DNA of 64,000 nucleotides from Rhynchopus euleeides (lineage: Eukaryota; Euglenozoa; Diplonemea; Diplonemida; Diplonemidae): the NCBI GenBank assembly GCA_963210315.1, contig OY723310.1, forward strand, positions 1 through 64,000, given 5' to 3'. Each line of letters starts with the position of its first letter. The stretch's first letter is position 1. The position numbers were made by a program, and so were the translations under genes. Of this stretch, positions 17,756 through 29,200 are shown in pieces. Below the pieces are notes generated by a model. It did not search any database and had not been told where the DNA came from. It was given only the letters and a program-made list of their open reading frames with translations.

Positions 17756-19514
17756 CAGGGGGGGGTCAAATAAACGTACTTAGTTGAATAGTAGTACTTA
17801 GCCGAATAGTAGTACTTATTTTTTTGGGGCTCTGGGGCACGTTGGGCCGTTGAATAGTAGTACTTACTTTTCACCCTTTTTTTTTGGGAAAATTTTCCGT
17901 TTTTTTTGAGATTTTCTTTTTGGAGACACACAAATCTGCAAACTTTGGGGCAAGGAATGGGGACAACGGGGTCTATTGGTGCCACTTAGGGGAACCAGGG
18001 TGCACGGGGTCCGTAGAGGGGGGAAGTGACCTACGCTCAAAGATATGTCGTGACGAAGGGAATCGGGGCATCCCCCCTCAGACACATACGGACGGGAAAC
18101 CAGCGAACCCGCAAACTCCTGCGGTCCAGAGGCATCAGAACCACTGCTGAAGACCGCAAACCCGGAAACCCGCAAACTCCTGGGGTCCAGAGGCGTCAAA
18201 ATCACTGCTGAAGAGCGGCGCGCATTAAACGACTCCTCATCTACGGCGTCCGCAGTCCCTACCACCAACGAGAAGATGTGGACGGATGGCCCCAGACACA
18301 CCTCACCATAGATGTAGCCTTCGAGGACCAGCTGAGCCCACCCCCCACCCCCCGCAGCCCCCTTCCCTGACGTTGTTTGACATTCTCTCCTGTTGTGCAG
18401 CACTGATCAACACACGCCCGCAAACCCGCAATCCAACTGCCCAGATTTCACCATCCACCAACAGAGCCAATAGCTTCGGCTGGTGTCCGACATAATGATG
18501 ACGTCCGATGCTTTCATGTGCCTCCTGCTGATGGAATGCCTCCTGTTCAAGATATTCGAGGATGGGCCACCGCCATGCGCTCCCCGGCCTTCCTTCAACC
18601 AACTGGCCCGGGCCAGGGCACGCTGGTAGCCGAGCGCTTGCGGGATATGGGGTACGTGCTGAAGGTGTCGGGTGAGGAGGACGGGTTCGTGAAGAGCTCC
18701 CTTTGTCCGGACCTCACCTTCGCACCAAGCACAGAAACATCCCCTGAGGCTGGTGGTGCGGACCTTGAACCTGGGTTGGACGGGAAGGCAAAAGAGAGCA
18801 CAGAGAAGCAGTCCACCCAAAAGAAAGTTGTGTCTCAGCCAACCCAACAGTCAAGCATCTTGGCATGGGCGAAGCCGGTTCGTGTGAACTCTCTCACACA
18901 GACACAGCCTTCCCAGTCCTCCCAGTCCTCCGAAAAGAAGCGCGCAGCGTCCCCGACCACCCAGACTCCCAACAAACACCGCAGGCTCTGCAAAGGGTGT
19001 AGGAAGCCTGGGCACAACATGCAGACTTGCCCCAGCAAGCCCAAGAACTTGAAGAAGAAGTAAGTTGGGGCGTGCTGGTTGTGGCTTGTCTTTTTCACAT
19101 CTTTTTTTTAAGCATCAACGCACCAACCAACCACCGACAGTGAAGCTGACAGCTCTGATGAACTGTGTATGCTTTCACTAACTCAACAAGAATGTCAACC
19201 AGGGGGGGGGGGGCAATACAAATCAAAACGGTACGAAACCAAATGAGGGGCGAGTGGTAGGACGAGAACAGAGCGGATACTCGACCGGAAGGCAGAAGAA
19301 GTGAGAGACGGACGACAGCAGTGACCAGCGCGCCCCTGGTGGACCAAACAGCCCCGCAGAGCCCCTGCAAACAGCGTTTTTAGGAAAAGTTGAATAGACG
19401 TACTTAGTACGTCTATTCGCTCGCAAACTATTTATTAATTTTCTGGCGAGGTCGATTTAGGCCCGCGCGTTCGCCGAATAGTAGTACTAAGTACGTTTAT
19501 TTGACCCCCCCCTG
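17756..19514 (+). mobile_element. TA-flanked CAGGGGGG-type DNA transposon, longer copy
   Basis: The inverted ends begin CAGGGGGGGGTCAAATAAAC and are flanked by TA (17754-17755 and 19515-19516). The subterminal GAATAGTAGTACTTA motifs are shared with 3167-3880. The outer 220 bases on the left and about 190 on the right match the short copy closely. The extra internal 1 kb contains the zinc-knuckle ORF at 18536-19063. A full transposase was not found, so this is probably still an internally deleted copy. Confidence 0.8.
18536..19063 (+). CDS. Zinc-knuckle protein in the CAGGGGGG-type element
   Basis: The 175-residue frame from the first ATG ends with a basic segment and a CCHC zinc knuckle ('CKGCRKPGHNMQTC', spacing C-x2-C-x4-H-x4-C) followed by a Lys-rich tail. 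The middle is rich in Ser, Thr and Gln. A C-terminal knuckle of this form is common in Mutator-like and FAR1-type transposases, so this may be the last exon or remnant of such an enzyme. No catalytic residues are present in this frame. The function is inferred only from the knuckle and the location inside a transposon. Confidence 0.5.
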   Translation: MPPVQDIRGWATAMRSPAFLQPTGPGQGTLVAERLRDMGYVLKVSGEEDGFVKSSLCPDLTFAPSTETSPEAGGADLEPGLDGKAKESTEKQSTQKKVVSQPTQQSSILAWAKPVRVNSLTQTQPSQSSQSSEKKRAASPTTQTPNKHRRLCKGCRKPGHNMQTCPSKPKNLKKK

Positions 19515-22500
19515 TAAGACCTTTGTCATACCATGGAAAAATCTGAGAAAATCTGGAAAATTCTGGAAAATCTGAGAAATCTGGAAAATTCTGAGAAATT
19601 CTGCGGGGGGGGACCTTTTCGAATTTTTTTGGGGGGCCTATTTTGGTCATTTGGGCCCGTTTTCAAAGGAATTTATGAATTTTGAGCCCATTCGTTGCCC
19701 TAAAATGGGCCCGCGAATATCTAGCTCCTGAGGACCTCGGTACATGGCCAAATCAGCCAGAAATCTCAGGTTTTCGCATTGCAATTTGGGTTCGCGTGCT
19801 GGTATCGCAGACTGGCCCCGAGGGTCGGTTTTCGTCAGCTGAGTGAGGGTGTGATATGAGGGTTCTATCCAACAAGGATATCAAGGCGGCACTTCAAAGT
19901 CCTGCCAAGGACAGCGCCACGTGGGTGTGTGCTTCTGATGTACGTTATGTCATCATGTGAAACCCTCCCCAGCGTGTGCCAACATCCCTGACACGCTCAC
20001 GAAAAGCATGACACGGAGAAAGCAGGTGCCGAAACAACCTGCCGAGCACACGGGTGGTGCCACGTTGATCCACGCAGCGATCTCCCATGTCAGGAAGCCT
20101 TGTCGCCACGGCAGCGTGCCGCAGACTGTGGGAGAGGTGTCGCCAGTCACCTTGAGGTTGCAGTGTGTCATCAGACTAAAACCCGTGCCTTGTTCACCCT
20201 GTTGTTCACCCCTGTGAGGTTGATCCCATATCGTTGCCTGCTTTGGGGCCTGAAGGACATAGGGGTCCAACCGGCACTTGAGCATCGCAAGGCCTAAGTG
20301 GCTGTGTGGCAGGTTTTCATTGAAGGGCAAATCCCCCCTTTTCTGGGTGAAAAGTGTTGTGCGTCGTTCAGTATCTTGTGCGAATCGCTTTCGACACCAC
20401 CATTCAAACCACCGCAAAGGGGCAACCCATCTTCTGGAGTGTGATCTCTGGTGGCGGGGTGGGATGGGTGAGTGGGGTGTGACGGTGCAACGACAGTCGA
20501 ACTTCTTCGAACGCAGAACACCCCACCAGCCTGCCGGGCGTGTGAAGTGTTCGCAAGGATCCGCACACTGAAAAGTTTCCTGAGTTGGCTACGCCGAACT
20601 TACAAAATGGGAAGGTGTGAGTGTCGCTTGTTACGACCCACTGGCTGGACGAGTTCTCTTTTTGGGGGACAAAATCACACACAAGAAGGTTGTCACAAGG
20701 GGGTCTTCGCTGGTCGTTATTCTTCGTCAATCTTCGTCAGTTTTCACTATTTCAACAGCAAATACACCGAGGTGCACTGACGACCATCCCGTAGCGAAGA
20801 CCCCCACAGATAGTTGGCAGCGCTTTGGGTGACAAACACAATCTACCTTGCCTTGTTGTTATGACTGTGCGCACATTCACACCAAGCTTCATCAGCCAAA
20901 CCACGTGAGGTTTGTTCATCCGGGTTTGGCGCACACACAACGCCTTGTCTTTTAAACGTTCAATGACATTGAATGCAACACTCTCATCATCGAGGCCAAG
21001 TGTTTCTCGTAGTATTTTTCGAGGGAAATCCCCCCAAAAAAGGATAAGGGCAGCAGTCCTTCGGGACGGGTGACTAGCGACACCCCCCTTAGCCAGCTAC
21101 TCACTTAAACAGAAGTCATGGTGATTATGGTGTACGGAATTCTTGAAGCGATGTCTAGACAAACTGTGTGATTTTTAACCACAGAGGCCGTTAATCCACA
21201 CATGCGGAGGGACTGCACTGAAGAGCTTCCCCCTCTGGTACGACAATGTATGCGTTAGGAAGCGAAACAACGTGTGTGGATGAATTGTGCCAACCTGCTG
21301 AGAAGAACGATGTTTACCAAACCTTGCTGTTTCCCACCCTTTTTAGGTGAGTTAGGGTGAGTATCTTGCTGAGGTGTGAGGACGAACTGCGTCTATACTC
21401 CGTGAGAACAACGCCTTTTAGGCAACACAGTGTCCGTCACGGCCTGGTCGTCTTGTACGTCAGGCTGGAGGTTGAAAATGGGTACAGTGGCTGAATCTGG
21501 AGGTTGGGTGCGGGTTGTGTGTTCCGCATCATCCCTACAAACCAAACCAAGCCGATTGACACCGAACATTTTGTCTGACCTGCACCCATTGTTTCCTGCC
21601 TGCCTGCCTGTGTTGTGCTGCACCTGTGCCTCCCCTCAGCGGGTTCACGATACAGGGCAGTCCACTCCCCCAAAAATCACGGTCTTGACGCCCATTCCAT
21701 CCACTTTCAGTGGATGTGTTTGGTATTTCCGAATGGAATTTTCCAGCGTCAAGATTACAAGAACAGGGTCAGTCACTTCTACCGTAGCTGCGATGCCGGT
21801 AGTTGTGCAGAAATGATCTTTTCGACGGACGCGACGCCTCCCCAGCTTGCCTGTGTCTGTGTTGCCATAGCCATGTGACAGATATTCACATAACGAATAT
21901 ACTGTCACACCGCAAGGGGCTTTGGACAACGTTAAACAACAGTACACTTGCAGGTTTGGGTCAAAAATTCCAATTTCCGCTGGTCACGGGCCCCTTTCAA
22001 AACATTGACCACCTTTCGAGAATTTAGTTCTGCACCATGGATTCGAGGGACTGCGATGATTCGGAACCGAGGATGAAGACTACTGGGAAGGAACTGTGTG
22101 CTCTCTTGAAGCACTGGAATCGGCGAACTTGGACGGAACCTAAGCGCGACAGGTGAAGGGGCATCCCGAACAAAGGCATACAAAGTGGCTCTGGAGACAT
22201 TGTTGCATCTGCGACACCCTGTCTTACATCCCGCCTGGGCTCTGATCTTCACCTATAGCAATGACTAAATCCCTATCACGGGTACATGAAGCTTTTGTAG
22301 GTACATTTAAACTTGCGAACCTCTCAACGACCTGTTAATCGCCTTGTACCGAAATCTGACCCTGGGCTTCGGCCCTCACGGCATTCAGCGGGTGACCCGA
22401 TGCCGGTGTGGATGGAGAAGTGCACAGTTCTGAAACAGTGTGTCGACGAATCCGAGGAATCCAATCAGAGTAGTCCCGAGATGAAGTGGTGCAAGAACTC

Positions 22501-22845
22501 AAAAACTGTTTGCCTTTGGTCAAGGCCCCCTTTCCAAAAATTTGACCCGCGCAGTGGTGGCCAGTCCTGAGATCCAACAGTAGCATAAGCCTACGACTGG
22601 TCCAGGACGAGGCCGACCCTGTACATAGCCTGTGTATGACTACCCTGTCATACCAGGCTGCTGCTAGTTGGCCACAAGCCACTGGCAGAATTCTCAGAAT
22701 TCCCCAGAATCTGACAGAATTCTGCAGAATTCTGTCAGATTTCTCAGAATCTGCAGAATTCTACAGAATTTCTCAGATTCTGCAGATTTTAAAAATCTGG
22801 AAATTCTGGGCATTTTTCTGTCAGAATTCTGTCAAACCATGAAAT
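19515..22845. other. 3.3 kb without a recognisable gene
   Basis: No long open frame with a familiar motif was found on either strand. Low-complexity AGAAATCTGGAAAATTCTG-type repeats occupy about 19540-19610 and 22690-22830. A 60-bp segment at 19765-19830 is an inverted match to the LINE-1 3' region at 29741-29803. The segment around 19880-19930 resembles 7880-7940. These look like pieces of dispersed repeats. Confidence 0.5.
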
Positions 22846-22920
22846 GAGTTTGTGAACGTTTTGTGAAAGTTTGTGAAAGTTTGCGAAAGTTTGCGAAAGT
22901 TTGCGAAAATTTGCGCAAGT
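22846..22920 (+). repeat. GTTTGTGAAA-type tandem repeat upstream of LINE-1
   Basis: About seven imperfect units of 10-11 bp (GTTTGTGAAA, then GTTTGCGAAA) stand just before the LINE-1 coding region. Like units close the element at 29796-29863. Confidence 0.7.
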
Positions 22921-22939
22921 TTGTCTGGCATCAAAGCTG

Positions 22940-23170
22940 ATGCACGTGGTGATGTCCGCGGTGTCACCCAGCCGCAGCCGTGACGCGCCCCCGCCTGAGC
23001 ACACCCATTCCTACGACACCCTCAAGCAGCCGCGCTGTCAGGTGGTGGGTGGCTTCACCTGTGATGTCTGCGAGGAGAGCCGGAACAAGGGCCAGGTACG
23101 CCGGAAGTGCCTCACTGAGGGATGCCAGGTGCACGCCTGCGCGGTGTGCTCCGCTGATGTGCGGCAGTGA
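22940..23170 (+). CDS. Small zinc-binding protein upstream of the LINE-1 ORF2
   Basis: The 76-residue frame contains a Cys-rich module: C-x2-C in 'FTCDVCEESRNKG', then single Cys residues in 'RKCLTEGC', then 'HACAVC', which could bind one or two zinc ions like PHD-type or transposase-tail fingers. It is in the same reading frame as ORF2 and is separated from it only by a TGA followed by C (23168-23171) and 16 codons. If the UGA is sometimes read through, the downstream 2A-like motif would release this module from ORF2. It could equally be a separate ORF1. Confidence 0.5.
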   Translation: MHVVMSAVSPSRSRDAPPPEHTHSYDTLKQPRCQVVGGFTCDVCEESRNKGQVRRKCLTEGCQVHACAVCSADVRQ

Positions 23171-23254
23171 CTGCGCTCCCCGCGCTCTATTGCCGACGCT
23201 GCCCGCGTAACCTTGCTGATGGGTGGGGACATCGAAACGAACCCTGGCCCCACC
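23171..23254 (+). other. 2A-like recoding motif at the LINE-1 ORF2 start
   Basis: The codons at about 23219-23254 encode 'MGGDIETNPGP', a full match to the 2A consensus D-[VI]-E-x-N-P-G-P, preceded in frame by a hydrophobic/basic context ('ARVTLLMGG') as in active 2A peptides. At such motifs the ribosome omits the Gly-Pro bond and continues. 2A-like motifs are known near ORF starts of some trypanosome and metazoan non-LTR elements. Confidence 0.85.
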
Positions 23255-26200
23255 AACAACCTGGTTGTAGCGACACTGAATGTGACCTCACTGGACGCGC
23301 ACTTCGACGTGCTTCGTGATGTGCCGGCGCACGTGGTGGGCCTGCAGGAGACTTGCAGCTCGCGGCGCCAACAAGAGGAGGTCGACTGGGTGCTGCGTAA
23401 GGGGGATGGGCGTCCGCAGGAGTGGGCCTTTCTGTGGGGTAAAGAGCGCCCCCCCAGGAGATCGAAAAACGCGCCGTCCGGCAACATCGCGTGTGGGCAA
23501 CGTGGGGGTGGGGTGGCCACCATGGTGCGCCAGCCGTGTGTGTCGCGCGCCGTTCCGAACAGCGCCATCACTGCGGGGTTTGAAGATGGCAGGGTCATGC
23601 ACAGCATGGTGGCGCTCGGGTCGGGGGCCACGTTCCTCCATGTCTTCGTGGTGTACGCGCACTCGGGGTGCGACAACAAAACAGTGGCTGCCAGGGAGGC
23701 CCTCCTGAACTCTGTGTTGTTCGAGGCGCAGGCGCAGGTGGGTGGTGCTCCAGCGGTGGTACTGGGGGACCTCAACACGGATGTTGCGCGGTCGCCGACC
23801 CTCCGCAGAGCGCTGGAGAATGAGTGGGTCGACGCAGCGGTGCTCCAGGCTACGAGGAGCGGTGGTGACCCCCCGCCGACCTACACCTCTACACGTGCCA
23901 GCTCGCGAATCGACTACGTCCTGATGAACCGAATCGCAGCGCAAAGTTTCGTGAGCTGCTCGACCTCGCTGGCTGGGGTGCCGAACCACTCGCTGGTGAG
24001 TGTCACGCTGGACTCGCTCGCCTTCGCGCAGGAGACCCTGAGGTACAAGGTGCCCCGTGCAATTCCTGCACCCCCCCGGTCACCTGACGCGGACGAGACA
24101 CCCCCGGAGCCACCCGACCTTGCGCCGTTCTACGACGCGGTGAAACGGGAAGCAGTCGAGGATGCGTGGATGATCCTTTCTAGGATGTGCGAGCGTCATC
24201 TGCTGGACGGGAGCGAGGTGGCGGCGTCAGAGGAGCGGTCATACCTCGGGAGGGGCGCAGCGCGAGAACCGCAGCGGGTACGTGTGGCGGCGCCGAGCTC
24301 CGCCACCTTGGGCACAGTCGCGACGGCGAAGGAGCTGAGGTACAGCGCGACCATCAGCCGCATGGAGCACTACGTGCGCGCTCGCTCCTGCGTAAAAAGT
24401 GGTCCGGGCGCGGTGTCGGGGCAACTTGTCCGCTGCTGGCGCAAGTGTCGCAACGTCCTACGTGAACTACCTCAGGAGTGTGGGGTGACGAGCCACCTGC
24501 TGGGCTCCGTCCCCGACGTCGCGACTGTGAAGAAGCTGCTGCATGCTGTGCGCGGACGCCTTCACGACATCAACCGAGAGGCGTGCAAGGCGCGGAAACA
24601 GCGTTGGCGGGGGACTGTGCGCCAGATGTTCGCCTCCGACCGCAAAAGCCTTGTGACTGTCCTGAAGGGTAGCCCGGGCCAAGCCGCCGACACGGTGAAG
24701 AAGGGGAACGGTGAACTGACGGCGAAGGTGTCGGAAATGGACGCCATCCTCATGGAAGCCTGGGCGCCCATCCACCGGATGTACACGGGCGACAGGGCGG
24801 AGCCGGAGTTTGCGCCTTTCGCACGGGAGTACGACGGGCTGTTCGAGAAGCACCCTATGCAGGTGGAAGACGTCAGCGGCTCCGACTTGCTGGAGATGCT
24901 GAAGCGGAGGAAAAAGAAGTCTGCTGCGTGTGGTGTCGACGGCTGGCGCATGGACGAGCTGCAGCGGCTGCCCCTCCCTCTCATGGACGGGTTTGCTGCC
25001 TTCTTCAACCTGGTGGAACGGACGGGGAAATGGCCGAAGGGGCTGCTCACGGCCCTGGTGTCGCTGATCCCGAAGAGCGAAGACCTCTCGCCTACGAACC
25101 TCCGGCCTATCACGGTCACCAGTGCGGTCTACCGCCTGTGGGCGTGCCGCCGTCTCATCGACATAATGAAGTGGCAGGAGACGTGGGCCCTGGACACGCA
25201 GCACGGCTTCCGCCAGGGGCATAGGTGCGAGGATGTCCTTAACGAACTGACGACTCTGATTGAGGAGACCCTCCTGGATGATTCCAAACAGCTGTACCTG
25301 CTGGCCCTGGACTTCCAGAAGTGCTTCGACCGGGTACCCCAGAAGCTCGTCTTGGAGCTGGCGGAGGCCATGGGGCTGCACCAGCGCATCCTGCGCCCCC
25401 TCAAAACGATGTACAGTGGGCTGAAGAGACGCTTCAAGCTGCCCTTAGGTGTTGGCGGGCGCTTCGAGGTGACCAACGGGATCCTGCAGGGCTGCCCTAT
25501 ATCGGTCATCCTGATCAACGCCCTCCTCTCGGTCATGTTTAAGGCCGTCGACGTGCGCGTGCCATCAGTGTCTTCGCAGTCCTTCGCCGACGATGGGACG
25601 CTTGTATCTCAGGAGGATGAGGCGTCGGTGCAGCAGGCTGTCGATGTCGTGGTAGGCTTCTGCAACATCACCGGCATGGCCCTCAACGTCAAGAAGACGG
25701 TGGCGATGGGGATCCCGAGGGGCTCGTCGGGTTTCAGGAGACAACACCCATACGTAGGACAGGTGCGTGTTCAGGACAACATCCTCCCGACGGAGACAGC
25801 GTCGAAGATCCTCGGTGCAAAGGCCTGCGTCTCTGACAAGGTGCAGGTGCGCCGCAACGACGCGCGACTCGAGAGCCATAAACCCCTGCTCATGCGACTT
25901 CCGACCTCTCCGCTGAGCACACGACAACGGGCGGAAATTGTGGCGTCTAATGTCGTGTCGAGCACGGTGTCGGGCGGAGCGTTTGCCCCTCTGTCGAAGA
26001 CGGCGACGCAGCGTCTTCGAAGCCGCCTAACAACAGGCATCCTCGGCGTCAAGCACCCCTCCCGCAGTGTAGGCGCGATGCTCACCATCCTGCACAAAGC
26101 CCACCGTGTAGATCCGGCGATAGCCAACTCTTACCGGATCCTGTGCGATCTCTTCGACACGTGTGTGCGCATCCCACACATGGTGGACAGGATGAACCGA

Positions 26201-29200
26201 ATCGCTGTGCTGTACGAGGAACACCCGACCCTGTCCTCTGCTGACGCCCTCGGCCCTGTGGGCATCGCGATCTCGGTCGCCCTCCCTGCTGCTGGACTAG
26301 AGTGGGGCGACGACATCCGTGACTGTGCCATCGGGGATATGTGCCTCGCTGGTGAACCACGGTCCTCCCGGAACCATGCGCTGCGCGACAATCTGCGGCG
26401 GCAGGGCTGGAAGGCGCTGGCGAAGCACCGTCCTTCCTTCTCGGGGATCGAAAACGGTGTGGACTACGACAGGACGAACGCGCTCCGCCTGGAGACGAAG
26501 GACGGGAACCTCTCGCGGGCGCTGACGGTGGTGCTTGCTGGTGGTGTCTTCTTCGCGACACGATGGGGGCGCAACGGCGCCTACGTCTCTGGTGGCAGAC
26601 GTGCGACGACAGACGAGACGTCGGACTCCTCATCCCATGCCCCATCTCCCTCACCGGCTGCTGACGCGGCTATGGAAGGGGACGAAGAGGATGAAGAAGC
26701 TGAGGAAGAGGAGGAGTGCGAGTACGAAGAGGAGGAGGACGAGGAGCAGGGAGACGCCGATCTGCTCGGTTCTCAGGATTCCTTCGACTGGGATATCGTG
26801 TCCGATCCGGCGGCTGAAGAGGCAGACGTACGGGACCCCAAGCTGTGTGTACACTGCGATGGTGCGGACAGTGACACGCCCGATCACCTTTGGTGGGCAT
26901 GCAGTGCGTTTGACTCCGTCAGGTCTCAACCTCAGTACGAACCCCTGCTGCAGCTGGACCGCTCAGGGTGGCCCCCGTGCCTTGCGAGATACGGCGTGGT
27001 GCCAGAGGGATTCCAGGTAGACGAGACCTTGCTGCACACGCTGATGGGGCGCATCGTGCTGAAGCGGTGGGAGCTCGAGGCGAAGATGCGGCGCGCTGGA
27101 CCCGTCGTGCACCCCTGGACGGCTGCTCTCTCCTGGCCGGCAGAGGCTTTTGACTTCGACGTATCCAGTATCCCAGAGAAGCCAGCAGCGCGGCTGTGGC
27201 CGTATAGCGCTGCGTCTCTCAGGGCGATACTTGCGTGGCTCGCAGCGCTCCAATGGACGAAGCAAGGCACGGTGTCGAACATCGAGCTCGCCCTTGACTT
27301 CGAAATCTTCACAGGGAAGGCGTTACAGCCCTCGGAGCGCTCGGCACGAACCTCCAACCCCGCGATGGCCGAGCGTGGCAACCTCCTCTGGACGATGATG
27401 GGCTGCCTGAAGAGGCTATGCGACCAGCTAAGCCTTCCTACCCCGTGGCCTGCGCGACGCGAGGACCGGGTCGGCTCCCTCTGCTCGGTAGGCGCTGGAG
27501 AGGTCTGGGGCGGGATGACACCCCGGCCCGTGTTCGCAGGTGGCGCAGAGACGATCGCGGCGTTAGAGGCGAGTGCAGAACAGGCATGTGCGGCCGCAGG
27601 CGTCGATGCAGACGGCAATATCGTGAGGTGGGGAACAAACGTGTTCCCAGACTACACTGGGATCCCCCGGACCACGCGAGCCTCACAATGGGATGGGCCA
27701 CGCCCGCCCCCGCCGCGCAGCGCTATACCCGTACCAGTGCCGCGGTCGCTCGCGAGCACGTCTCTGGGCCCCCGGAAAGTGTGCAACGCGCATTCGAAAC
27801 CGAAATGCGACGAGTGCGATACTGCCAAGCGGAATTACGCACTGACGATAGCTGCGTGTTGCCGCGTCCACCACCACCACGCGGACGGCCTGAAGGTGAT
27901 GTGCTGTGAGACACACCACATGACGCGATGCGGCACCTGCGCCAATGTGAAGACATGCTGCGCGGCCGGCCACCATGGGCGCGCCCCCAGGGTCGACCAA
28001 GTTGCGAGCACGGATGACGACAGCAGCAGCTGCGAAGACGACTCTGACAGCGAGGGAGAGGAGGGCAGCTCTGGTGCCACTGAGCATGATGGAGACGACG
28101 CTGCAGATGCGGGCTCCACCAGCGAGGAAGTCCCTCCCTCGTCTGAGATGGATAGCGACACGACGGCTGCGGCTGCGGTGAAACGCACCGCCATCGTTCT
28201 GGACGCCTCCGACGAGGACTCGATGGGGCAGGATGCCGTGAAACGCACCGCCATTTGTTTAGATCACTCTGACGAGGGCCCGTCCCTCTGGGGGGCTGGG
28301 ATAGTGTGTGTGCGACAGCCAGAGTGGGACATGTGTGCGTCTCTTCTTCTTCTTTGGCCGGGCGTGATTGAGCATTTGGCTCTTCGCTGCCCCGACGATC
28401 AGCCCAGTGAGGGCGAGTTGGGTTCTTCTGCGGAGTCATCTGCGTTGACCCCACGCGAATTCCCTGGTTTTCTTTTCTCGCCTTCCCCTCGAATGAATAC
28501 CCCTGCTTCCCCTACCCCGCGTAAGATGGGTGCAGAGCACGTTACGCTTGATGCGGATGAATCGTCGGGCTCCCAGCCTGATGATGCTCGTCTCGCTCCA
28601 CCAGCAGATACAGCACCGCCTCCGGCGCCCTCTCCGGCTCCGGAGCTCGTGCTGCACACAGACCTGCTGGACGGGCTACAGACCCCGCAGTCGGGCTCGC
28701 CGCCCCTCCCAGAGAGCGCCACGCAACGGAGATCTCCGAGCCCTTGCGTGGGGCGCCGCCTTCCTTTCTCTCCCTCTCTCCCCTCTGAGTCCTCGGTGCC
28801 CCGCGCGCAGAAGCGGGTAGCACCCATACAGGAGACAGGCGAATCTGCCCTGGGGCAACGCTCCTTTAACAACAGAAGAGTAGAACCTCAACCCCCCGTG
28901 TCCCCTGGTTCACCGATTTCAGCGTCAAGCCTTCGGCCTGACGAGGATAGTATCATGTCCCCATCAGAACTTGCTTCCCCCCTTCCTCTCTCGCCTGCAC
29001 CTTCCCTTGTTGTGGATGACTCGCCGGGCTTTCAGCCCGTCGACACTCGGCTTAGTCCCCCATCAGACACTGTGTCACCCCCACCACCCTCTCCATGTCA
29101 GGAGCCCCTAGTGCCTTTAGACACTGCAACCCCCTCTCTTCCCGACTGGCAGGCAGAAACGCCGTCTCACCAGGGGGGCGACACGCTCTCCCACGAGTGC

